DNA of 64,000 nucleotides, taken from assembly GCA_037954325.1 (NCBI GenBank), contig JBBMNZ010000003.1, positions 18,836,392 through 18,900,391 on the forward strand, in the 5' to 3' direction. Position numbers and translations under genes: made by a program. The notes beneath the pieces were generated by a model. It was not told the DNA's origin, searched no databases, and saw only the letters and a program-made list of their open reading frames with translations. Shown here in pieces: positions 1-13,749 of this stretch. Source of the DNA: Fistularia commersonii. Lineage: Eukaryota; Chordata; Actinopteri; Syngnathiformes; Fistulariidae. Every line of letters begins with the position of its first letter. Position 1 is the first letter of the stretch.

Positions 1-168
1 CATCCATTGGTTGAGATGTTATCAAAATATTTGATCAAGTACTGTCTCATTTAAATAAATGAAGATAAAGTGTGATGAGGTTGAAATTAAAACTATTAAT
101 TAAAATTTAAAATTAAATGGAGGTCTTTGTACGTAAATATTGTGTGTGTGTGTGTGTGTGTGTGCGCG

Positions 169-208
<40 letters not shown>

Positions 209-3200
209 AACAAGCTGCTTGTTTAAATATATATATATATATATATATTTAAACAAGCTGCTTGTTTAAAACATGAATCACGACCTAGATTTAACTGTAC
301 AATGTCAACAGGATTTGGTGGTGTTTAAATAAAAGAAATAAATAAAACACTGAGGAAAAGTGCTCAGAGATATAGATTCAGAATCACAATTTTTAGAAGC
401 TCCATTTGTCAATATCCTATCCTCTGTATCATGGTATTTATTTAGGTTTTCATAGTCTCGTGCCACATCCAGACCTCAAAGTAATTCAATAAATGGCTGT
501 GATGTATTTTTCAAGTCATCATTTAATTTATTTATTCATTGCAATTTATTTCAGTGTCTTAAATTCCATAATCTATTCTTGCGCTTGCAGTATTCATGTA
601 TGTACTTGCATTGTTGCCCAGTCCAGTTTAAAAAAAAAAACAAAAAAAAAAAAAAAACTTGTAGGGATACAAGTTTCATCTGTATATGAGCGATAAATAG
701 AAATGTATGACCAATGGGGGACCAAGAAAGTGCTGATCAAATACCCAGTTACTGTTTACTCTAAAATTTAGAAAATAACATTCATGTGTATTTCTATGAT
801 TTACAGTATACAGTGTGCGTGTGTGTGTGTTTCCCATCTCTTAAGGTCTTCATGTCTTTCTTCAAAACTATAACTACAGTATTCTCCCCCTGATTATTTA
901 TTATGTTGTGAGTTCTATATTTTTCAGAACAATCTAAGGGATTTTTCTCCACATGATCAATAATTTTGAATGAAAACATCTCAAAATCCACTGAAGTTTC
1001 TGTAATTCAACTAGAATCAAATCAGACTTTCATCAGTGTTCAGTAGAGCATTTGTAATGACTGATGCTACACAGTGAACATTGTCTTTATTTTATTGTCA
1101 ATCAATTGAAAATTCGTAATGCGTTATTCTGCTGAGCTTTTTTGATTTTGGATTCATGAAATGATTTTGAATTTCTAGATCTGCTTGAACTGAACCCCTC
1201 CTGTACTTACATTCTGTGGTTGTCATAATTAGTGATAAAATATCACACAGTCTCCAAAAACAAGAATCCCCTCTAGAACTGTGTGATTTTAAAAGCTGGT
1301 GGTAGCATGAACCAAAAAACTCAATGATTAAAAAATATGTCATCATGTGCTCACCGCTAAGCAAGTTTCTCTTTTCAAATCCTTAAATATGAAACTGTGT
1401 GCTGATTCGTCACTTTTTGCCCTCGACATACACACATTCAACCAAATGGTCAGTATAAAATGGCCAGCATTTGGTAAATATAGCTTTACTGGCTCTGTGT
1501 TTTCTTATAATCTCAACAATGTTAATAATTGTTTGAGTATTACAAAAATTTTCATTGATCAGTACACAAGTGCCAATCTTGGATCTATTTAAATTAAACA
1601 TATGTTTACATCTTTAAAACATGATCATGACAGTCAGTGGAATTCTGACATCATTTAGAGCAAATTATGAAATTCCAACATGGATTATTAGTTTGTTATT
1701 CTTTTTTTGCATCATGAGTTTGATTGATGAAGACTATGTAAGAGTTGTTACTGGCTTCACTTTCTGACTTTGCTGATGGTCATAATTCACTTATCAACCA
1801 AGATGGGCCAAGTGACTGGAGAGGGAAGAGTGTATAGGTTATGGCTGTGTTTCCAGTATACTCTTGTTTTTTACATTCTAGTCATGTCATCAGTCCTGTA
1901 ATTTTACACACTTAAGCTATTGTTAGGTTCAATCGTTTCTTGACAGATTATTTCCATTAATAAATCTGGTGTCGGAAACAATGTACACATCAGTTACAGT
2001 CAATCTGATCCTGTTCAAATGAATTTGCTGTATGTAAAGATAAGCTACCCTTTTTTCTGGTAATTGTTAAAATAGTTGTGCGCCCAGGTTAAATTATTGG
2101 CCTACATAATATGTATATTATCTATCCAAAGGTATGAACAATAGGACCAGTTTCCTGTGCCCATATATCCACTTTATTAAAATAAACTTTTGCATTGGAG
2201 GGGCCGTGCACACATATCAGGGCACATTTTGTGTGTAACTGAGCTTACTAGATGATGCTCCAGGATTACTCTTGCATTTCACTCTGCATGTCAGAGGTTG
2301 ATCAGTATTTCTGTGTTTGAGTAATTAAAATTGCAGATTTAAATTAGAGGGATGTGTTACACAGTGCTGAGTAGACCTGGAAGTCGCTGGAGGGCAGCAA
2401 TCCTGGAGCATCATGGGATATAAGTGGAAGGTGTGACTCTGCTTTTAGGCATCTCTCTCTCTCATATCCTTTTCCCTTCAAGTGAAGCGGTGTCCCGTGA
2501 AATTGGGCTCTAAATTATGGGGCTGGTGTTCACTGTGTGAGGGTTTTAAAAATGGAATACAGTTAAGGTCATTGTCTGGATCACAGTCAGCAGCACACTG
2601 TGATTCTGAGTGTAGATTGTGACCAGTCTGTTACCAGTAAACACAGAATACCTAACCCTTAATTGCCAGATGGTGGACAGGTTGGTTTTATCAGCCCCAT
2701 CCTTGTTATCATTATCAGCTTAGGACCATGACATAGTTGGGGACGATTTCAGAGTCAGAGTTATAAATCAGCCTGTTGCCCTTGTTTGTCTCCTGCCTGC
2801 CCTCCTTCCTCCACTGAAATGTTGTCTTAATTTGAATAATAAGGGTCTTATCTCTCCAAATTTACTATTCAGCTGGCCTCAACATTTTTTTCTACGTGGC
2901 TTCATCTTGCTCTTTTTCCTATCTACTTTTTCTTCATCATAGTGGACAATGTACTGTCAGCTCACAGACTCCGTGCCGACCCTCACCTCTCCTTGTTCTT
3001 TTTCCCTTTCAAAAGAGACAATAGTGATGATTTCACAGAACAAATTTCATCTGTTGTTTTTTCAAAGCATCACATGTCTTGATTTGTATCACCTTCCCCC
3101 TCGATTGAACCCACACAAACAACCAACATATTGAATAAGAGAGCATGTCTGCCCTGGCTTGTCCAATTGGTTGATCAGGTAGAAAAAGCCATTTGTCAGC

Positions 3201-3566
3201 AGTATCTGCCACACAGGTCGAAGGCAGCAAGATGTGGACAAAATGCAATTTCAGCATTAATGAAATAATACCATGGTTAATGTGCCATCTACTGGAGCAG
3301 AACAGGAGGTCACCCCAGGGTCAAAGTTTCTGACGTACCATGGCAGTCCATGTTGACATTACACCCCGCTCATTCATGCTTAATTCAGATTTCATAAATT
3401 CTGATGTTGAATTAAAACTAATTAAGTAGTAGTTGCCTCCTAGTGTCTATTATTTACATACAGTTACTTTGAACCACAATATCTTATAGTAGTTTGAAAC
3501 ACTTTGTCTTAAACCAAATCTTATGCCAGAATGTTATATGTAATGGAATAATTTATGTCTTCCCAG
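1..3566 (+). other. prmt3: prmt3 intron (5' end outside window)
   Basis: AT-rich intronic DNA with the palindromic AT tract near its start and an A-rich run at about 628-657. I found no upstream prmt3 exon here; specifically, none encodes the expected SEWM residues. Open frames in it have no recognisable protein similarity. Confidence 0.8.
165..270. repeat. (AT)n tract with two copies of a 23-bp palindrome
   Basis: An alternating TA tract contains two identical palindromes at 205-227 and 248-270. Each has 11-base arms (TTTAAACAAGC) around a central T, and the copies are separated by (AT)n. Both the palindromes and the (AT)n flanks can pair, so a long hairpin or cruciform is possible. A (TG)n run lies just upstream (about 138-162). 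It is in a prmt3 intron. Confidence 0.85.
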
Positions 3567-3645
3567 GGTTACTTCTTGCTGTTTGAGTCAATGTTGGACT
3601 CCGTCTTGTTTGCCAGAGACCGTTACTTAGCTGATAATGGCTCAG
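3567..3645 (+). CDS. prmt3: prmt3 coding exon (first in window)
   Basis: 79 bp, preceded by an AG acceptor (tcccag) and followed by GT (gtaggt). It encodes GYFLLFESMLDSVLFARDRY and a few more residues, which is the second half of the PRMT double-E loop and the following helix. It ends in phase 1, and its last G completes a Val codon with the next exon. The methionine that normally precedes this Gly is in an upstream exon not present here. Confidence 0.93.
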
Positions 3646-6600
3646 GTAGGTGCCATATTTTCACTTATGTTCACTATCTTTCATAGATTGGCAAGTTGTC
3701 TTCTATTTCGTGTATGATTGTGTGTATATATAGGATTCATAATCATCAAACCTTGTGTCAGTAACCGATAAAAAGTCAACGAAAGGTTATTCTAAAGATT
3801 CAGACTGAAATCACAACCTTCATGCAATATGGAAACTATATACTAAAGATACTGTTTTTAAGAGATTAGGCGGGAAAGAATTGGAAAATGACAAGCAATA
3901 GATTTTTCTGTCCCCTAAATTTTTAAAATATTAAATTGAAATGGTGAAAATACATTTCTGTGACTTCTGGTGATTTATGTTTACTTTGTATAGTGTGATC
4001 TAGAAAAGTGAAGATTCAAGATGGGTGTGTCAAATAGTGTCAAAATAATGATGATCTGAAATAGAAGGACTTGACAATTCAATGATAGAATATAATTACT
4101 TTGCCATATAGTATTAAGTTGCTGTTGTTTTTTCATAGACAATGGTACACAGTTGTAACAAAGAACATATCTTTATCCTGACATGGATGATACGTGATAT
4201 TGAAAGAGGGCTTCTGAGTAGTAGTCAACTATCAACCAGCTCTAATAGCTTGCATGTGTGTGTGTGTGCTTGCCTTTGGAGCCTCATTTTAGGACATGAG
4301 GTTGAGGTCAGAGTAGCTATGGAGACATTGCTGTGTAAAGAATAAGAACAAGAACAACTTTATTCATCCCGAAGGAAATTGCTGATAAAAATATAAAGCA
4401 ATATATGCTTTATATGCAATATATCCTTGCTTTCAATAAAGCAAGAATATGACAGGTTAGAGAATGCCATATAGGTTGTAACATGTCTTGAGTCTGACAC
4501 TCAAAAATATTCCTTGCACTGCTCTAATTCGTTGTTGCTTTCAAGGAATTCAATAATTTTGATCAGTAACTGGGAAAAGCAGTTCAAATTTGGCAGTTTG
4601 AATTGCTTTCATAACATAACTGCTTCATTCAATAGCTAGGTATTTTCAAGCTGAAATGTATGTTCCTCACTTGAGCGGTACCTTTTTCCTGTATATGATA
4701 GATAAACAATGATGAGACCACTGAAGCAAATGCTGCTGATATAGTGAGATAGAGGGCAATTTTGTAACCATGGACATAACTCAATGCTGGATTCTCTATT
4801 GGAAATATGTTGCCAAGCTCTCCAAGCAGTTGCGTTAAGTTGCTGCTTGTTTGTGATATTGTCAGTGTGTTTTGTTGGTACAAGGAAAAAAAAAGTGTCC
4901 CATTTATTTTCGAATCCTGTGACCATCTTTACTTTTGAAGAATTTCACATTTATTTATATTCATAAATTTTTGAGCCGCTTTCATAGCTATACATGGGCT
5001 ATTGCCCATCGGCACGTTCATATTTTGAAGGTATAACTTGATCTAGAAATTTTCAGTGACACACATCCCTCATGTTGATATGTTTGGATTAAATCAAGTA
5101 TAAACCAATAAGAGATTTTGTAGTGCTCTAGTATAGCTGTGTTCTGTTGTATTCAAGGCCTTTTGGTTTTGCTAAGCTCTCTTGATAAGCGCAGCCCTGT
5201 TCTTCAAGAATATACCAAATTTGTTTATTTAACTATTGTTAAATCTTGGAGTTGACACTTTCAATTTGTCAAGTCAGTTCACAATAGAATTAACAGAGTC
5301 AAAGGGATACGTGATGCTAATCTCATCTGTTTATGCGCTTATGAGAACAGCATTACAGCTCTAGTGCGTAGCAGTGAGTTAATACTGGCTAAAATTTAAT
5401 TTGTAGTGATGAATATTGATTGCTTTGGAAACGTTGAGACATTTTCTTTATTTGAGAATTACTGGCACTTGTGTTTTATTCTATCACAGATGCAGCAAGT
5501 TCTAATTCCTCAACTAATAAAAGCATTCATACATAAAAGCTTCTCTTATCAGAAAAATGGTTGACTCGATACTTGAGCCATCCTGTTGCACAAACAAATA
5601 ACTTTTATTTTCTAAAAATTTCTGAAATGTAATTAACAAATAAACAGAGCAGACTAATGAAACACGACTACTTATTCTCTAAAACAGAAGCGGCCGACAC
5701 AGCATGATAACCTCTTATCCTGCAGGGGCCATGTGAGTTGTACACGGCACGTTCGAAAATAGGAATTCAATTGTTTGAAAAAAGAAATATTAATCAACAC
5801 TTTGACACAGAATAATATATTAGTGTTCACATATTATGGCTCTGTTTTTCCAGATCTGCATATGTGTTAAAAAGTCATAAAATTTCTTGAAATTTTGTTA
5901 CTTTTCTAAATCTAAACCTTTGTTTATTTTTTCAAGTGTTAGTATGTTTTACCCTGCAGTGCTGCTGTGAACAGAATTGATTTTTCTTTGTTTGAACTGG
6001 GACAATAAACAAAGCAGCCTTATACAACACATGGCGAAATGTCTTTCACCTGCTTCCAGCAATTTGACGTGTGTGTCTTTAAGATACAGTATATTAGGGA
6101 AATAAGTAACAGCGGCTCCCCCATTTTCTGCTGAGCATTAACCTCTTAATCCGTAAATGTGTCTCCACATGCCTGGCACAGCACATCGTCGAGGGGAAAG
6201 GGATCTGTTTTGTCCCTTGCCTCCTCCCACATTGTCTTCCCTCTTTCAGAACTGGCCAATGAGGGAGATAGAGTGAATGCCAGGGAGGAGGGGGAGGGGG
6301 GCATGACAAACGGGCAGTGAGCAGTGAGTCGAGAAGGACACAGATGTCAAAGCCATGAATCTAGAGACACCTCTGTACCCCCCTTCCTCTTTGGCTTTTT
6401 TCCTCTCCGTCGACTCCATACTAAACTCGCTCCATTTCTCTTTGACTGTCTCTCTCGAACAGGCCGTTCTGGATTCTGCCAAATCAGCAGACACATGTGC
6501 ACACACCTGTGCTTACTCACTTGGTTTAGTAATCAAAGGGAAATGAAGTTACACAATCACAAACACTGCTATTTAATTTAGTGATACTCACATGGTCTCA

Positions 6601-9600
6601 GAAAAGCATCAGTTAATATAAGGCCGTGGGTGCCCATCACAAAGTTATCATTATTCATTCATATATTTTATGGCCTGATGTATTAAAAGTTACTTATGAC
6701 AGAACATCTCTTCACAATCTCTTCACTAGCAAGTGATATTTAGCCTGTATATTTGAATGCTAATCTTTTTTTTTTTTTGGGGGGGGGGGGTCTGTGTTGT
6801 CTGCCGAATTCTGACACCCCAATTTAAAGGTTGCACCCTGCTAGTTTGTGTCTCCCCAATCATCTTTCATTCACTTCAGGTGAACCTATGTGCAGCTTCA
6901 GTTTTCTGTTTTTAGCCAACAGGAGTGGTAGCCGGTGTGGTCTTCTAATACTGTAACCATCACCTTCAGGGTTGAATGTTTTGTATTTTTCTGGAGATGA
7001 TCATCTGCATATAACAAGCCTGACTAAACTTTCCCTCTTTATCATCTTGAATAAGTCTGGGTACTCTCCTCTGGCATCAACAGGTCAAAGAACCAGTGCT
7101 CAATAGAAATTTTCTGTTATTTGGATCATAGTCTATAAGCCGTAGACCTCAAAGATATTTGCAGCTTGCAAGCATGAAAAGCATCATCCATGTAATCCCC
7201 CACACTAGGTTTCCTCTGTTGGTCAAGTTCTATTAACTTGTAAAATACCCCCAAAATGTCAAAGAGAGTATGAATGAAGTTTTAATTTTCTTCTCTACCA
7301 TACAAAATTGCATAACAGATGAAATTCCCTTCAAGTTGTGAACACATTGAAATGTTATTATGGTATGATGAGCCAATGTTCTGGCAAGTCCTCATGAATG
7401 GAGGATTTCCATACTATCTAGAAAGTACCTTTTTGTTTCATAATGTTCAGTTAAGAGCTCCTCTTGTTAAATATTAAGACCATTTCCTGAATAGCAGCAT
7501 GAGCATTCTGATACATGGTTCTACTTCTTCTATGGCGCCAAAGACACAATGCATTTATGTGGATTTAAACACAGTGGAACACACCTATTGTTCAACAAAC
7601 GCAAGGCATGCCGGAAACCTCCTCCCAAACATCAAACCCGGAAAGTGTTTTTAGATTTGTCTTATTTATTCTCATGGTATATAATTGCACTGATTCTGTG
7701 GTTTCAACGATTCCGACAATTGTGTTACAGTGTGCTGTCATGGTTTGCGATTAAACATTTATTTCGTACATCCTCTCAGTGAACTTGTGCAATATTGAAA
7801 AGTGATTTAAATCCGTTGGTACGAGTCATCCACTAACGGACATAATGTTTGTTTTTACCTGTTGCAATGTCCAAACCCATGCAGACAAGGGGAGAATATG
7901 CCAACTCCACACAGAAAAGTTCCCTTGTCAGAATCAAAACAGGGCCTTGCTCTAAAGTAGCATAGTACAATTTATGCAAGTATAGTTTTTGTCTAACACT
8001 GATATGTTCAGAAACAGTTATTTAATGTCCTGAATTGAGATAAGCAAGGATGACGAACAAGTGGCCTTGTAGTGACCATGAACAGGCCTGAGGCCTCTGT
8101 CTTGGTTAATGTTGCTTCACAACAGGGACTCCGATGACTTCGAGGAACTTAAGCTCAAGCTTAATCACCAAGCGGATTAACCCCTACAGTCACTGCAAAT
8201 GTGAAAATACTATTAAAAGGCATTATGGTTAATGTTTGATTCAAACTGTTATGCAATGAGGAACAACAGCTATTACTTTGTGTGAGAACTTGAGAGCAGT
8301 TCTAAAGGAACAAAACAGCTTCTTTTAACTTATTAGGAGAGTATTTTGAGGTTCAGTCAGCTAAAAACAAACTTAAAAGAAAAAGCAAGGGTGATTTTAA
8401 TAAGCAGTTATTTTTACTCTTACTATGTTGGACTTTGATAACCTTCACAATTTCCTTGAAGTTTGTATCTTGCCAGTAATTCTTGAAGGTCTAGCCATGT
8501 TAGTATATTGATTTTAATTGCTGACAAAGACATGAAGACAATGGGAGCACTGGGTTCAGTTTTTAAACTAAAGTAGTGGGTAATCTTCCATCCATCTTCC
8601 TGCTGCTTATCTTGCACTCAGGTTCGCAGGGGATGCTGGGGCCTATCCCAACTTGTCATCGGGCGAGAGGCAGGGAACACCCTTGAACTGGTCGCCAGTC
8701 AATTGCAGCGCCACATATAGAGTCAAACAATCATTCACTCTCGCCCATGTGTCTGGGCAGTTTTTCAATTAACCTCCTGCATGTTTTTTGGACTGTGGAA
8801 AGAAAGCCGGAGAACACGACTGAAACTACCTCAGACATAGGGAGGACATGCAAACTCCACACAGTAAGGTCCCCTTGTCAGAAATTTGCTATTGAAGGGG
8901 GGCTTTTGTATGCTTTTTCTTTAATTGTGTAGACAACACTAAAGTTCCTTCGATTCTATATTATTACCTTCAAAACAAAGAAAATAAAAAAAATAAGAGG
9001 GTATAAAAAAAACTGTCACGCAATGCGAAGCAGTACACGAAAGCATCGTCATTCACTTCAAAACTTGTATGTTTGGTTTTTTTTTTTTGGGGGGGGGGTG
9101 TTAAGTAACGTGAAGATAACCAATTATTGTTTTATTTCCCATTCCCCTCTGAGGCCACAAGTATCTGATATATAAACACACTCCCAAGCAGCACAGCTGA
9201 GGGACAAGTGTGGTATTACTAAGCATGTGTGGTTTGCACAATATTCTTTTATACTTTAGGTATGTGTATATTTCTCATCTTTTCCATGTTTCTGCTTCAT
9301 TATTTAAAGGGAAATTGTCTATCTTATATGATGTTCTGTAGGGACAATGTCAACCTGACACTTCCAGAAATCGTATGCATGAAACTATGTTGGAAAGATT
9401 GATTCAGAATCAAATTATGCTTTTCAAAATCAACTTGACCTTTCATGTCCATTTTATTTTTCAACAGTCAGTCACGGTTAAGAGATGGCTCGTGTTTGAT
9501 AAATACAATAGTGCGCTGGTTAACAAATCCATTTTACAACAGTTTGGAATAGTAGCTCCCTTAGAGACTTACTAATACTTTTGTGAATGAACAGTAGCGC

Positions 9601-12600
9601 ATTTCTCTATCTTTGGAATGGAAAAGCAACTTATCAATGCAATTGTTTTGAAATCAGATGTTCATCAATGTTTCAAGACTTGACTGTTACGTGCATCTTT
9701 ATTTGATTTTTGGCACATATATTAATACCAGAAATATTATGGTCACTCACCAATAGTCAAAGTTAGATCACTCTGTGGGCTGGCATTTCTAATAAATTCA
9801 AGTCTCTAATAAGCTTTCTGAATAGGACACAGGAAGAAATACCAATTTCCCTGATTGATATACATAATTCAAATGCAATGTACAGTTACTTTACAGCCTT
9901 CTAGTTATACAGCTTATTTCTTCCTCAATTGAATTCAGTATGAAGTGTAAAAGTAGGACACAAATCAGGCCATGTTTTCAGCACATTTGATGAATACTAT
10001 CATTAAAGCATCTTCAGGAAATTGATGCAAAGCACCACACCCACTAGATGTAGAGGCGTTCTTGAATTCGATATGTTGACATTAACCAAATCTGAGCTGG
10101 CTTTAGAGGTTTAAGGGAACAGTTTTGTTTGGTTTTTTTTTCTTCTGTGTTCTTAATCATGAGTTATGATTTTTTTTACCATAAGAAAATCTTCAAAGCG
10201 GCACTCATTGCAGACTTGCTTGCCTAACACCTGTTTAATACTTACTTTCACATTTAAAACTTATGGACCTCTATGTTTTCCTTTTTTTTCTCTTGATATT
10301 AATTCTGAAAGTTTTCAGACAGCATTCAGATTCACTTTTATTTTATGTTGTTGTAGGGTAGAGGATCTTTAATTCTCACGTTACAAATTAATTTCTTTTT
10401 TAATGATCATATGTTGTGATGGACGCCTGTGTCCTGTTTAAGTTATTAGAGTTGGGTTCAAATTTTCTGGGTTTTTATTGGAGGGGGGTGCCAATATTAC
10501 ATGAGCTGATAGACACAGATGAAGGAGAGTGGTTTTATTTTTTCATTATATTGGAATAGACATACTGTCCAGTAGAATATCTTAGGAATGCATACTTTTG
10601 CAAAAACGTTGGATATGAATACAACGTTCCTCATGGAATGAGTTAGATTCATAACTCCATCAGTTCCTTCTGTTGCTGGTAATTTGGGAGAAGTATTGGT
10701 TCCATGGCCTGCCACCTGCAGAAAGATAGGGCCTCTTAATCTGTCTTTCACACATTTTGGGTGAGGGAGTCTGTTGCTAGTTGAGCTCTCCACTGCTGTC
10801 AGCATGGCATGCAGAGGATTAGAAAGAAAATTGTCGGGTGAAGTGACTCAGTGACAACTAACCAGCAAGCTATCCAAGCAGCTTACTGTAATATTGCTCT
10901 GTGCTCATGATCGAATCGTTAAAAGGTATAACATTAGTCTTCACATGACACATGCCATTATGCCTCTATGTCTGCCTAAGTCTGAATCATGTCCTGACTT
11001 GACTTGAAGGTCAAGACCTGAAACATGCATCTGGGTTGCACATGAGTGACATACTCCCACAGTGAGATAATTATTGAGATGATAACCTGTCTCTGTTCTG
11101 TTCACTGTTCTAGTCTCTGTTGTTTGATATTGATGCCCTTATTGATATTTCACAGACCAATTACTGCTGGTCGATGATACTTGACCCTTTCTCTTTCTTT
11201 TTGTTGAGTCACTACTGATTTATGTTTGCATTAAACTGGGCTTTTGTCCTTGCCATTCCATCTTATGACTTCAGTGTCAAGACTTAAAGCTAATTTATTA
11301 CACACGTGACACATTTCATTCTTTCTCCTTTTGTTTCTTTACAGTCTATCCAGACCTTTGTAACATCAGTCTGGTAGCAGTAGGAGACACACAGAAGCAC
11401 CAAGAACGCATTGCCTTTTGGGATGATGTCTATGGCTTTAGCATGGCATGCATGAAGACGGCTGTCATACCAGAGGCTGTCGTCGAAGTGGTGAAAATGG
11501 ATACACTAATTTCTAAGCCTGCAGTCATACAGGTAAATCATACTTGTACATCAGTTTTGTACCTATGGCAAGGGTTCAGTGGATCCACTTCCAATTCTGG
11601 TTTGATTTTCTTTCATTCATTCATTATCTACACCACTTTTACTGAACTCAGGATAGCGACGGGCTGCAGCCTAACCCTGCTGTCATTGGGTAAGAGACAG
11701 GATACACCCTGGAATGGTTTCTGGTCAATCACAGCTTTTTAAACTTTTTTTGAAATAGTTGATTATTTGTATTGAATATTATGTACAAAAAAACTGAAAT
11801 ACCACCTACGCATACTATAAATGGCATTGTCACCATCATTGGGAAGCGGTTTGCACAGTTTGTGATATGGTAGATTGGCAAATCTAACTGCCCATTTCAT
11901 TTTAGTGAGTTTCAGAATATCTTTCATTTAGTTCTCTGAGAAAGGGGTCTTTATGAGAACATCCTAGAAAGAGATGGAGGCTATACATTCATTTGTTATA
12001 GCTTTGTTTTTTCCACATTAGACACAAGGTCTGATGAAAGTCAAGGTCTGTTGATTAATTAGTCTCTGAATGAATATGGTTCAATAGAGGCACCCTGTAA
12101 TACAAGACCACATATTCAGTCCAGATCTGGTTAGAGCACATTACAGTAGTTCAGGAGAGGAAAAAACACTTTAATCTACATATTAACTAATATCTGTGAA
12201 GTGTTTTGGCTGAAGGTATGGACAAACCATTAAGCTTGATCCTAAAGTACAATGGATGTTAAACACATGCATGCTTGTCCACTGTACATTCAAGAAATAG
12301 ACTTCCTTTTTCCTTTTTGCTGTTAAAAAGTAGGTTTGTGCAGGTATGTTGCACTAGACTTACCAAGTGGTGATTGATTTGTCTAATTCTTGTTAAAGTT
12401 CCTCTTCAGAAAACCTCATTACTCTTAACCCCCTGTGGATGGAGCAGTTTACACTAGGCTGATGGGAGACCACACACATTGTGCATTGGGCTAAAACAAA
12501 TACATCTAAGCATAGATATAATTTCCAAGTCTTTCTGTGCTAAAAGATTCTTTCCTTTTGTGTCATACCTTGTGTGTTTCATTACTGTCTTAGTGGCATT

Positions 12601-13712
12601 CCCCCGACCCTCGGTGCAATTGAAAGCTGAATGAAGACCTTGATATAATGGAGTTTGAAACCTCTAATCACTGATTTCTTACATACAGCGACACTTTGAC
12701 AGCACCCATGACCAAAGTACATGAAGTCTCATATGTTGCCACCTGTTGATATGATCCAATAGTATTCTATTAAGACTGGCTGTCATTACATAAAATTGAG
12801 AGCCCTCTTGTGGAATTATAGATTCCTGCAAATGGATGATTTTTCAGCTTTGTGAGAGGGGAAAAAATTGCTCCAATATAGTATGGTAAACTTCCATCCT
12901 CCTAAAGATGCTACAATACAAATGGTACATTGGGAAATAGAAAGACACTCTAAATGGTCGTACATGTATCCATTAAGGTTCTCAGTCATCAAGGTCACGG
13001 CACTGATAAAATTGTCCTGAAGCAGCTGAACTTGTTCAGTTTTTGGGGAAAAAAATAATGGCTACAACAGCTCTTATAAGTTATTTATAAATCATCTGAT
13101 AAAGAATTTGTTTTGCTATTTCCGATGGTTGTATGCCATCTTTTAAAACATTCTGTGGGGCTTGATGTAACTGCATATGATAATACAAGTCATTTAGCAT
13201 CACAAAACTATGACACCTGCTTGAGATGTCCAATTTTCAAGTCCGTTCAGGGAAAAAAGGCCAAACAGTACTTGGGCTGTAAAATTGTCAAAATCCTTTT
13301 ACAATTGTCTTATTATAGCTTTCAGTATAAAGTTGTCAAAAGTTGCCATGACCATACAATATTTAATGAGAAAAGCATGAAAATGTGCAAGCTAAAATGT
13401 GTTGTGATGTTCACATCAGACTCATCTCTGCATTTAAAAGGAAAAAACAAGGTAATTTTCTTTTAATTTCATGACCATTAAGGAAAAAAACATGGATTTT
13501 GAGAGAAATAACAGAAGCAACAAAATTAAATAACTAAAAAAAACATGGATTTTGAGAGAAATAACAGAAGCTACTAAATTAAATAACTACAGTAACAAAA
13601 TAAGTGGAGGGATTAAAAACCCTTTGGATAAACCATGTCGGTTGAACATGATCAGTCCAAAATGATCTGTTCAATAGGAGCCCTGAACGCTCCCTGCTTT
13701 ATATATATTCCC

Positions 13713-13749
<37 letters not shown>

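Larger units (their letters stand above)
3646..11344 (+). other. prmt3: prmt3 intron, 7.7 kb
   Basis: Contains a SINE-tail fragment, two poly-T/poly-G tracts and two fragments of a tRNA-headed repeat family, annotated separately. The stretch 6000-6500 is less AT-rich and might be conserved. The rest shows nothing I can name. Confidence 0.75.

Noticed and set aside
13113..13466. 117-codon plus frame in a prmt3 intron
   Set aside because: No recognisable domain, AT-rich codon use, no splice signals joining it to prmt3.
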